A stretch of 5,623 bases of DNA from Streptosporangiaceae bacterium (GCA_030039095.1 JASHQP010000113.1:1-5623); one strand, 5' to 3'. Counted from the first letter of the stretch, positions 1-5,227 are shown. Translations and numbers: made by a program. Notes: generated by a model from the letters alone, not told the origin.

Positions 1-909
1 CGCGTACGCCTGTGCGAGCCCGGCGAGGATCACATTCATCGGAGCGGCCGGATCGAGTTCGGCGAGAGCGGCGGCCGCGAACGCGGTCACCTCCCGCTCG
101 CCGCACCCGAACGCGGTCCGCGCCATCCGGTGCAGCACGAGCGGCATCGCGGCGCGGTATACGTCGCGCTCGCCCACGTCGCAGACCTCGGCGAGGCGCC
201 GCAGCGCGTGGCCGGGGCGCCCCTCGTCGACGTCCAGGCCCGCCCGCGCCCACGCGCTGAGCTCGGCAGGCCCGGCAGCCTCGGCTGCGCTGGCAAGCGC
301 GCGGATCTCGCCCGGAGCGCCAAGGCCTCGCTGCAGCTCGATGCGCAGCGCGGCGACGGTTCCCCCCACGACGGCCGGAACCGCGCTCGCCTGGCTGAAG
401 TCCATGGACGTGGCGTCGGCCAGCGCTTGCGTCCAGTTCCCGCCGAGCCAGTTGCACACGAGTTCGGTGAATCGCCAGAACGGCTCGGCCAGCAGGGGGG
501 TCGTGTAGTAACAGGCCTTCCGGGCCGCAGCCAGGTCGGCGCGGGCTTGGACTAACTGACCGAATATCGACCGGCAGGTCGCCGAGTTGGTCAGCGCCCA
601 CACTTGCGCCGCCGGGTCGTGGCCGGCCACCTTGCGCTGCTCGTTCAGGGCTGCGAGGCACTCGCTCACCCGGCCGAGCCGCATCGTCGCCTGTGCGGTC
701 TCGCTGAGCGCGGCCACCCGGGCCACGGGTCGCTCGGAGCCGCCGGACAGCGTGGACATCCACGTTGTCGACAGGGGCGGAACCTGGGCGGCGCCGGGCT
801 GCAGCCGTGCCCGGCGGAGTAGCTCGCCGAGAGGCTCCTCAGCGGGCGCCTGGTCAGCAGGAACGGCGTCGCGGCCTGTGTGACCGTCGTGTGGGTGCGG
901 GGATGCCAC
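1..909 (-). CDS. TPR-like LuxR/LAL-type regulator fragment without an ATPase head (C-terminus beyond window)
   Basis: The reading frame stays open for 303 codons from a GTG at 909 to the left edge, with an in-frame TAA four codons upstream of the GTG (921-919). The N-terminal 35 residues are polar and probably disordered. From about residue 60 the protein is a run of Ala/Leu-rich amphipathic helices of TPR type, including a stretch around residues 154-163 (NWLGGNWTQAL) that recalls the helical repeats of LAL regulators of the LuxR family. In that family the helical region follows an N-terminal P-loop ATPase and precedes a C-terminal LuxR helix-turn-helix. Here no Walker A motif precedes the repeats, so the protein looks headless; whether an HTH follows lies outside the window. 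It is divergent from the kinase gene. Leu119 is a TTA codon. The coding call is fairly secure; the family assignment is inference from helical pattern and could be a generic TPR protein. Confidence 0.72.
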   Translation of the reverse strand, partial: MASPHPHDGHTGRDAVPADQAPAEEPLGELLRRARLQPGAAQVPPLSTTWMSTLSGGSERPVARVAALSETAQATMRLGRVSECLAALNEQRKVAGHDPAAQVWALTNSATCRSIFGQLVQARADLAAARKACYYTTPLLAEPFWRFTELVCNWLGGNWTQALADATSMDFSQASAVPAVVGGTVAALRIELQRGLGAPGEIRALASAAEAAGPAELSAWARAGLDVDEGRPGHALRRLAEVCDVGERDVYRAAMPLVLHRMARTAFGCGEREVTAFAAAALAELDPAAPMNVILAGLAQAYA

Positions 910-943
910 ATGCGTAGTTTACTTACCGATCGGCCCGGTCGAG
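909..943 (-). promoter_or_regulatory. candidate leaderless promoter of the TPR/LAL-like gene
   Basis: On the minus strand TAAACT (921-916) fits the actinobacterial TAnnnT -10 pattern and ends 6 nt before the GTG at 909, so transcription would begin at or next to the start codon. A weak -35 (TCGACC, 942-937) lies 15 bp upstream. No Shine-Dalgarno sequence precedes the GTG, which agrees with a leaderless message. The 8-bp palindrome CCGATCGG (926-933) sits between the two promoter elements, where a repressor could bind. This is inferred from motif spacing only. Confidence 0.35.
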
Positions 944-983
944 GGTTATCCCTACTGGGATTGCATGAGAGGTTCCGGCAGAC

Positions 984-993
984 TTTGCGCAAA
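984..993. promoter_or_regulatory. perfect palindrome TTTGCGCAAA, candidate operator
   Basis: The 10-bp sequence TTTGCGCAAA is its own reverse complement, has a central CG, and is AT-richer than its surroundings. It lies 74 bp upstream of the left gene's GTG and 267 bp upstream of the kinase ATG. Palindromes with a central CG are typical of LacI/GalR-family operators, but no such regulator is in the window, so the binding protein is unknown. Confidence 0.3.
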
Positions 994-1032
994 TGGTCAG
1001 GAATGCCAGCCGGGTGGGGCGGCTGGGGCCTG

Positions 1033-1172
1033 CCACACGGGCTGGCGCGAAGTTGCTCCGGCTCGCTCTGTGGGCTGGCCAGGCTCGGCCGGGGGGGTCG
1101 GTGCCTGGCCGTCCACGGTGCTGGCCCGCGTTGCTGCGCGGGACTACCCCACGGGCTGGCGCGAAGGGTCCC
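1033..1172. repeat. degenerate direct repeat cluster
   Basis: Positions 1033-1052 and 1147-1166 match at 19 of 20 bases (shared core CACGGGCTGGCGCGAAG, offset 114 bp). A third, more diverged copy around 1113-1135 keeps the blocks CCACGG, GCTGGC and GTTGCT, the last also following the first copy at 1052-1057. The copies lie wholly in the divergent gap. They may be regulator-binding sites, or remnants of local duplication. Confidence 0.5.
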
Positions 1173-1179
1173 TGTGGGG
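1147..1179 (+). promoter_or_regulatory. hairpin upstream of the kinase gene
   Basis: CCCCACGGG (1147-1155) can pair with CCC (1170-1172) and GTGGGG (1174-1179), giving nine base pairs with one bulged T at 1173 and a 14-nt loop. It coincides with the second copy of the direct repeat and ends 81 bp before the kinase ATG. It lacks a U-tract, so it is not a classical terminator. It may act as an mRNA leader element or an operator. Confidence 0.35.
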
Positions 1180-1260
1180 GGACGATGACCTCTTCTGGCC
1201 TCCCCGGCGGGCGGGTGTGATGCGCTGCTGTCGGCGCCATTTCATCGCGGCGGCATTCAC

Positions 1261-2736
1261 ATGACAGGGCCCGACGGCTGGCTCGGTGTCGATGTGGGCG
1301 GCAGCGGGATACGGGCCGGGATGGTCGGCCCGTCGGGCGCGCTCGGCATTGTGAGCAGCCGCCCGGACCCGGGCGGCGCCCCGGCATTCGATCCCGAGGT
1401 GACCTGGAGGGCAGTCGCGTCGGCGATCAGCGAGCTGACCGCGTCGGGCGCGCGGGTGCAGGCCGTCGGACTGACGGCACACCTGGCGACGGTGCTCACC
1501 GGCCCCGGCGGCCGTCCGTCCGCCCAGGGAATGCTCTGGCGTGACAACCGGGCGTGGCAGGAGGCGCAGGAACTGAGCACTCTGCTCGGACCGGAACTCG
1601 AGTCGGTGACCGGCCGCCCAGCCTCGTCGGAGTCGGCGGCCGCCCGGATTCTCATGCTCGTCAGGACCCGGCCCCACGTGCTCGGCCGGACCCGGTGGCT
1701 GCTCAGCCTGAAGGATTACCTCACCCTGCAGCTCACGGGGATACCGTGCACAGATCCGGCGACCGCCTCCTACACCCAGCTGTTCGATGTGCGACAGCGC
1801 CGCTGGTCCGTGCGGATTGCCGGGCAATGCGGCGTGCCCATGGAGATCCTGCCCCCCGTCCGGCCGGGCGTGGCGCTCGCCGGGGGCGTGACCTCGGCGG
1901 CCGCCAGGCTGACGGGCCTGGAGCCCGGGACTCCGGTCGCGGTCGGCGGCCCGGACGGCTCGATGGGTGCGGTCGGCCTCGGAGCGGTCCGCGCGGGGAC
2001 GACCGTCGACATCGCCGGCACCACCGACGTCCTGCTGCACGTGACCGACATGCCGGCGGTGCGGGTCTCCGGCGGCGCGGTGCTCAACGCATACCTGCTG
2101 GACGATCTGTGGACGGTGGGTGGGCCGACCGGGCTGACCGGGGGCGGGCTCGACTGGCTCGCAGCCACCCTCGGCCACGAGTCTGCCGATGCCGCGTACC
2201 GGGCGCTCGGGCCAACGCTGGACGCGGCCGATCCCGGTGAGCTCATGATCAGGACAACGCTGACCGGCCGCCGCCTGCCTGGCTGGGATGCCCGGATCCG
2301 CGGCCGCATCGACGGGATTTCCGGCGAGCACGGGCCCGCGCACCTGATTCGCGCAGCCGAGGAGGGCGGTGCATTCGAGGTCCGGCTCGGCATCGACGCC
2401 CTGCGGTCCACTGGCGCCGAGGTCAGCCGCGTAATCCTCGCCGGGGGCCAGGCCGTCTCTCCGCGAGCGGCGCAGCTGCGGGCCAACCTCTGGGGCGTCG
2501 AGATCGGCACCGCTGCCGAGCGGCACGCCAGCCTGCACGGGGCGGCGCTGGCCGCGGCGGTGGCCGGCGGGAGGTTCTCCGACGCGCGGGAGGCAGCCGC
2601 GGCCATGGTGGTCCCGACGCGGCGTTACGGCCCCGATCCGGCCGGGGCGGCTGTCGCCGAGCGGCGCTACCGCCGGTGGCGCGAGCTGATGGGCTTACTG
2701 GGCAACGGCCGGGTCAGCGGGAACATGGCCAGCTAA
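1261..2736 (+). CDS. FGGY-family carbohydrate kinase (xylulokinase-like, substrate unknown)
   Basis: This 491-residue protein has the normal length and layout of FGGY kinases, cytoplasmic enzymes that phosphorylate sugars or polyols with ATP. The first actin-like lobe opens with the phosphate loop DVGGSGIR (11-18) and carries the WRDNR signature (93-97). GGPDGSMGAVG (229-239) supplies Asp232 as the likely catalytic base. The C-terminal lobe has LTGGGLDW (292-299), LTGRRLPGWDARIRG (334-348) and the ADP-binding region LAGGQAVS (393-400). Where XylB-type xylulokinases have GQMHG, this protein has LTAHL (71-75), so D-xylulose should not be assumed. ATG 1261 is the first start codon after an in-frame TGA at 1186 and leaves the usual short lead to the phosphate loop. 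No Shine-Dalgarno sequence is evident. Leu479 is a TTA codon. A GntR regulator follows 202 bp downstream and may control it. Confidence 0.92.
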   Translation: MTGPDGWLGVDVGGSGIRAGMVGPSGALGIVSSRPDPGGAPAFDPEVTWRAVASAISELTASGARVQAVGLTAHLATVLTGPGGRPSAQGMLWRDNRAWQEAQELSTLLGPELESVTGRPASSESAAARILMLVRTRPHVLGRTRWLLSLKDYLTLQLTGIPCTDPATASYTQLFDVRQRRWSVRIAGQCGVPMEILPPVRPGVALAGGVTSAAARLTGLEPGTPVAVGGPDGSMGAVGLGAVRAGTTVDIAGTTDVLLHVTDMPAVRVSGGAVLNAYLLDDLWTVGGPTGLTGGGLDWLAATLGHESADAAYRALGPTLDAADPGELMIRTTLTGRRLPGWDARIRGRIDGISGEHGPAHLIRAAEEGGAFEVRLGIDALRSTGAEVSRVILAGGQAVSPRAAQLRANLWGVEIGTAAERHASLHGAALAAAVAGGRFSDAREAAAAMVVPTRRYGPDPAGAAVAERRYRRWRELMGLLGNGRVSGNMAS

Positions 2737-2763
2737 AGAATCCCAGGGGTGCACTTCGCTCAC

Positions 2764-2772
2764 TGCTATGAT
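2764..2772 (+). promoter_or_regulatory. extended -10 promoter for the GntR gene
   Basis: TGCTATGAT combines an extended -10 TGn (2764-2766) with TATGAT (2767-2772), one base from the TATAAT consensus and conspicuous in this GC-rich DNA. No good -35 is seen 17-18 bp upstream, which extended -10 promoters tolerate. Transcription would start near 2779 and give a leader of about 160 nt before the gntR ATG. Confidence 0.45.
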
Positions 2773-2920
2773 GAAGGCCATTTTCCGGAGCGGGGGTCCT
2801 GCCAGGCCGTGGCGGCTCACCGTCGGCCGCGCTCCAAAACTCTTGTGCATACGAGCCAGGAAAGCCGTGGGCAGTGAGGACAGTCGGATCTTCGCGCTCA
2901 GCCGCCACTGCGCGGCGTGA
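2768..2920 (+). CDS. possible 50-residue leader ORF upstream of the GntR gene (doubtful)
   Basis: Two consecutive ATG codons at 2768 and 2771 open a frame that ends at TGA 2918-2920, just before the gntR ribosome binding site. The product is basic (MMKAIFRSGG start, SRHCAA end) with no recognised domain. The start overlaps the proposed -10 element, and the only purine run upstream (AGGGG, 2745-2749) is too distant. It can therefore be real only if transcription starts further upstream, for example by read-through from the kinase gene. Its stop falls inside the 3' arm of the leader stem, so its translation could affect that structure. Confidence 0.15.
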   Translation: MMKAIFRSGGPARPWRLTVGRAPKLLCIRARKAVGSEDSRIFALSRHCAA

Positions 2921-2927
2921 GCCGCCA
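2810..2927 (+). promoter_or_regulatory. GntR mRNA leader with competing long-range stems
   Basis: TGGCGGCTCAC (2810-2820) is perfectly complementary to GTGAGCCGCCA (2917-2927), an 11-bp stem whose 3' arm shares its last base with the AGGGAG ribosome binding site. Eight bases of the same 5' arm (2810-2817) can instead pair with AGCCGCCA at 2900-2907. A further 6-bp pairing (GGAGCG 2787-2792 with CGCTCC 2830-2835) encloses the 5' arm. Mutually exclusive stems next to a start site are typical of attenuation or translational control, but GC-rich DNA produces such pairs by chance too. Confidence 0.35.
2842..2855. promoter_or_regulatory. candidate GntR/HutC operator
   Basis: The 14-bp sequence CTTGTGCATACGAG has dyad symmetry in its outer positions (CT.GT....AC.AG). 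Its core GTGCATAC resembles the GTnTAnAC pattern bound by HutC-subfamily GntR regulators. It lies 84 bp upstream of the gntR ATG and downstream of the proposed -10, a position suited to autorepression. Support is from pattern only. Confidence 0.35.
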
Positions 2928-2932
2928 GGGAG
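2927..2932 (+). promoter_or_regulatory. ribosome binding site of the GntR gene
   Basis: AGGGAG stands six bases before ATG 2939, a strong Shine-Dalgarno match that fixes this start codon. Confidence 0.75.
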
Positions 2933-2938
2933 AAATCG

Positions 2939-3667
2939 ATGAGCCGCCCCGTTCACATCTCCATTCGTGACGACTTGCGCGCACGGATCGATGCCGGCGA
3001 GTGGGGCCCGGGAGAACGCCTGCCGTCCGAGACGGAATTAGCGGCCACGTACGGCGTTGCGCGTATGACCATCCGCCAGGCGGTCGGGGCTCTGGCGACC
3101 GAGGGGAACGTGGTCCGGCGGCAGGGCCTCGGCACGTTCGCCGCCGACCGCCCAACCCGGAGCGCGGAGCTGCTGCTGAGCTTCACCGAGGAGATGCGCG
3201 GGCAGGGCCGCGAGGTTGAGACGAAACTGATCAACGCGGCGGTAGAGCAGCCGCCGCCCGCCGCCCGCAGCGCCCTGCTGCTCGGGCAGTCGGCGGCGGC
3301 CGTGACGGTCCGGCGGGTGCGGCTCGTGGACGGTTGCCCGATCGTCGTGCAGAGCTCGTGGCTGCCGTGCGCGCGGTTCGCGGGGCTGGATGCGGATCCC
3401 CTGCTCGACGGCTCGCTCTACGCGATGCTCGAGGCGCGCTACGGAGTGCGCATCGTGCGCGCGAAGCAGGCGGTCACCGCCGGGTCCGCGGGCGAAGCCG
3501 ATGGGCCGGCGCTCGACCTGAAGCCAGACGAGCCGGTACTCGAGATCTGCAGGACCACGTACGACAGCTCGAACCTCGTCGTCGAGTACGCGCTGAGCGC
3601 GATGCGGCCCGGCTACCCGATCGAGACGATCATGCATCGCAGGCCGGTGCCGGACCTCGCGACGTAG
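2939..3667 (+). CDS. GntR-family (HutC subfamily) transcriptional regulator with UTRA domain
   Basis: The 242-residue protein has the standard HutC two-domain plan. Residues 4-68 form a winged helix-turn-helix: LPSETELA (28-35), the recognition helix around VARMTIRQAVGAL (40-52), and the wing RRQGLGTFAA (60-69). Residues about 78-232 form a UTRA effector domain, with the typical strands VTVRRVRLVDGCPIVVQSSW (122-141), LYAMLEARYGVRI (160-172) and LEICRTTYDSSNLVVEYAL (201-219). UTRA domains bind small ligands, often sugars, sugar phosphates or amino acids. Lying 202 bp after a sugar kinase on the same strand, it probably regulates that gene and itself. Its own upstream region carries a promoter, a GntR-like dyad and a strong ribosome binding site. 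Leu34, inside the HTH, is a TTA codon. Its stop is 4 bp from the stop of the convergent gene. The ligand is unknown. Confidence 0.93.
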   Translation: MSRPVHISIRDDLRARIDAGEWGPGERLPSETELAATYGVARMTIRQAVGALATEGNVVRRQGLGTFAADRPTRSAELLLSFTEEMRGQGREVETKLINAAVEQPPPAARSALLLGQSAAAVTVRRVRLVDGCPIVVQSSWLPCARFAGLDADPLLDGSLYAMLEARYGVRIVRAKQAVTAGSAGEADGPALDLKPDEPVLEICRTTYDSSNLVVEYALSAMRPGYPIETIMHRRPVPDLAT

Positions 3668-3671
3668 TTGG

Positions 3672-4184
3672 TCAGTACAGACCTCCGCTCACCGCAGGCA
3701 GGCCCAGATCCGCGCGCATGATCTTGACTTGGGCGTCGACGGCAGTGCTGGCGGCCTCTACCTGGCTGTCGAACGTCCGCAGCTTTCTCAGCGAGGGCGC
3801 CTTCAGCTGCAGTTCGATCAGCTTGATCCGCTTCGCGTCGGCCGCGGTCAGATCGTCGGCGTGGGGGTCGGCCGCTGGCGGGAACGTGATCGCGCCCAGC
3901 TGGTTGTCGAACGAGGTCTCCGCCTTCACCTCATTCGACAGGTCCAGCTTGGCGGCGGCCAGATTACGGCTCCGGTTGACGCCATAGGCCGAGATGTCAG
4001 CGGCGAGGAGCCGGTCGGCCGGGCCAGCGACGTTCGTGTACAGGCTGGCGATGCGCGCTGATGAACCCGCGTAGTAGGGGACGGCCAGAATCAGCAGCAG
4101 GGCGGCAGCCACCGACCCCATCGCAACCAGAAGGAAGCCGGTGGTGTTTCTCGGCGGGGCCTGCGCCCTCGACAGCGCGCTCAT
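3672..4184 (-). CDS. membrane-anchored protein with helical extracytoplasmic domain, unknown function
   Basis: The 170-residue product has a short basic N-terminus (Arg6, Arg12), one transmembrane segment at about 16-38, and a polar domain of about 130 residues predicted to face outside. That domain alternates helical, charge-rich stretches with a break at ITFPPAADPHADDL (99-112), then has LRKLRTFDSQVEAA (132-145) and a C-terminal LGLPAVSGGLY. There is no cysteine and hence no lipobox. I do not recognise a named family. The ATG lies 13 bp after the stop of the upstream MsrQ-like gene, with a weak AGGT ahead of it, so translation is probably coupled. It is the last gene of the minus-strand operon and meets the GntR gene head-on, with no terminator visible between them. 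A role as an accessory subunit of the polytopic neighbour is an inference from position. Confidence 0.85.
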   Translation of the reverse strand: MSALSRAQAPPRNTTGFLLVAMGSVAAALLLILAVPYYAGSSARIASLYTNVAGPADRLLAADISAYGVNRSRNLAAAKLDLSNEVKAETSFDNQLGAITFPPAADPHADDLTAADAKRIKLIELQLKAPSLRKLRTFDSQVEAASTAVDAQVKIMRADLGLPAVSGGLY

Positions 4185-4197
4185 TCAGTCGACCTGT

Positions 4198-5214
4198 TCA
4201 GTTCGCCGGCGGATTCAGAGTCATGACCTGTAGTCCGGTAAAGATCTCCTCGTTGATGATGAACGCAAAGGCGAGAAGGTACAGGGCGGCCATCGGCGCA
4301 ACGGTGCACCACACCTTCCACTGCTCGCCAGCTGTGCGCTTGTCGGTAACCCAGCGCTTGACCGGAGGCAGCCGGAGAATGACCAGCGGGAGGCTGATCG
4401 CCAGGATCTGATAGAAGCGCTGGTGGAAGACGGGGTCGCCATCGCCCTGTGGTCCGTCGAAGGGACGGAGTCCGTCGAGCAGCGCCAGATGAAGGACGAT
4501 CATGCCCCAGATGATGTACGTAAACTTCTGCAGCCTCTTCCAGTACGTCCCGAGCCTTCTCTGGGCCGGCGTGTTGGCCGTGAGCAGGACCGGTATCGCG
4601 ATAAGGACGATGAGGAATCCCGTCACCAGGAAGGTGTGCCCGGCGAGCCGGCCGAAGACCCCGCCAGAGAAGCTGGTCGTGATCGAGGCGGTGGTCGCGT
4701 CCGAGATGCCGATGAGCGCGAAGAAGATGCCGTACCACCGCCGCAGCGGCGCATACCAGCGCGCCCCCGTCAGCGTGATGAGCGGGGTTATCGACACGGC
4801 TATGAGGAAGGTGGCCTCGCCGCCCGTCCCCAGCACGTCGGCTTCGGATAGCGTCAGCACATCCTTGGCGTTCAGCGACAGCCACCCGCGCAGGATGAAG
4901 AACCACGGAACGAACGCGGGAAGACGCAGGAAGAACAGCGCGATTGACCGCCTCTTGAAACGGGGCAAGTTCGTAGACTGCTGGGCCATCCAGGCATCGA
5001 CGGACCGCCTCTTACCCTTCGGCCGCGGCTGTTGCTCGTCATATCCCTGATAAAAGGCTTCGTCGTAATCATCGTCCGCGTAGTCCGCGTACGGGGCCTC
5101 CTGGTAACGAGCCTGCTGAAAAGGGGCCTGCTGGTAAGCGTCCTGGTAGGACCGACCAGCGTACGGGCCTTCCGGATAGGGATACTGTTCCTGAATTGTG
5201 TCCCTCTGGCCCAC
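4198..5214 (-). CDS. ferric-reductase-like/MsrQ-type polytopic membrane protein with Tyr/Gln-repeat N-terminus
   Basis: This 338-residue protein starts at a GTG (5214) preceded by AGGAGG with a 7-nt spacer. Residues 1-62 are a polar Tyr/Gln/Asp-rich tail with tandem pentapeptides of the form [YF]Q[QED]A[PR] (YQQAP, FQQAR, YQEAP at 27-41). A basic stretch (66-89) follows, then about seven hydrophobic segments (near 92-111, 131-152, 160-178, 190-213, 230-248, 267-282, 302-321). Residues 130-245 follow the MsrQ/ferric-reductase-like pattern, notably LRRWYGIFFALIG (157-169) and LLTANTPAQRRLGTYWKRLQKF (210-231). In MsrQ such helices hold b-type heme through histidines. Here the expected His after the RR motif is Asp172 and that of the W..LHRL motif is Gln229, while His242 remains. 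Heme binding is thus doubtful, though His193 or His264 could substitute. No MsrP-like molybdoenzyme gene is adjacent. Confidence 0.88.
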   Translation of the reverse strand: MGQRDTIQEQYPYPEGPYAGRSYQDAYQQAPFQQARYQEAPYADYADDDYDEAFYQGYDEQQPRPKGKRRSVDAWMAQQSTNLPRFKRRSIALFFLRLPAFVPWFFILRGWLSLNAKDVLTLSEADVLGTGGEATFLIAVSITPLITLTGARWYAPLRRWYGIFFALIGISDATTASITTSFSGGVFGRLAGHTFLVTGFLIVLIAIPVLLTANTPAQRRLGTYWKRLQKFTYIIWGMIVLHLALLDGLRPFDGPQGDGDPVFHQRFYQILAISLPLVILRLPPVKRWVTDKRTAGEQWKVWCTVAPMAALYLLAFAFIINEEIFTGLQVMTLNPPAN

Positions 5215-5221
5215 TTTCCTG

Positions 5222-5227
5222 CCTCCT
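5222..5227 (-). promoter_or_regulatory. ribosome binding site of the MsrQ-like gene
   Basis: A perfect AGGAGG on the minus strand lies seven bases before the GTG at 5214. This supports GTG as the true start and hence the reality of the repetitive N-terminal tail. Confidence 0.8.

Larger units (their letters stand above)
910..1260. other. 351-bp divergent intergenic region between the TPR/LAL-like gene and the kinase gene
   Basis: No convincing gene is seen here; the open frames crossing it are short or are extensions of shadow frames. It holds small dyads near the left gene (CCGATCGG at 926-933, AGGGTTATCCCT at 942-953), a perfect 10-bp palindrome at 984-993, a degenerate direct repeat between 1033 and 1172, and a hairpin at 1147-1179. 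Promoters for both flanking genes must lie here. I could not identify a convincing -35/-10 pair for the kinase. Confidence 0.6.

Noticed and set aside
130..555. 141-codon plus-strand frame in the left gene
   Set aside because: Shadow of the minus-strand TPR-like frame, which is open to the window edge and has helical repeat character.
666..992. 108-codon minus-strand ATG frame overlapping the TPR-like gene start
   Set aside because: Its sequence is Pro/Arg/Cys-rich and structureless, and it ends early. The frame from GTG 909 gives a coherent helical protein of at least 303 residues.
1139..1230. Possible tRNA-like fold around the 1147-1179 hairpin
   Set aside because: No acceptor stem, T-loop consensus or anticodon arm could be laid out; only the single hairpin is supported.
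1144..2538. 464-codon minus-strand open frame antisense to the kinase
   Set aside because: Its composition (Arg, Pro, Gly, His rich, no domain) is typical of the antisense frame of a GC-rich gene. The plus-strand frame has clear FGGY motifs throughout.
1770..2606. 278-codon minus-strand frame within the kinase
   Set aside because: Ser/Pro/Arg-rich shadow with no recognisable domain, fully inside a well-supported gene.
2787..2835. GGAGCG/CGCTCC pairing as a kinase terminator
   Set aside because: Six base pairs with a 37-nt loop and no U-tract is too weak for an intrinsic terminator; it is noted only as part of the gntR leader folding.
3038..3637. 199-codon minus-strand frame antisense to gntR
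   Set aside because: Arg-rich shadow; the plus frame has an intact HTH and UTRA domain with a good ribosome binding site.
4181..4906. 241-codon minus-strand frame overlapping the MsrQ-like gene
   Set aside because: Same strand, shifted frame, His/Arg/Ala-rich without membrane segments. The overlapped frame has clear transmembrane helices and MsrQ-type motifs.
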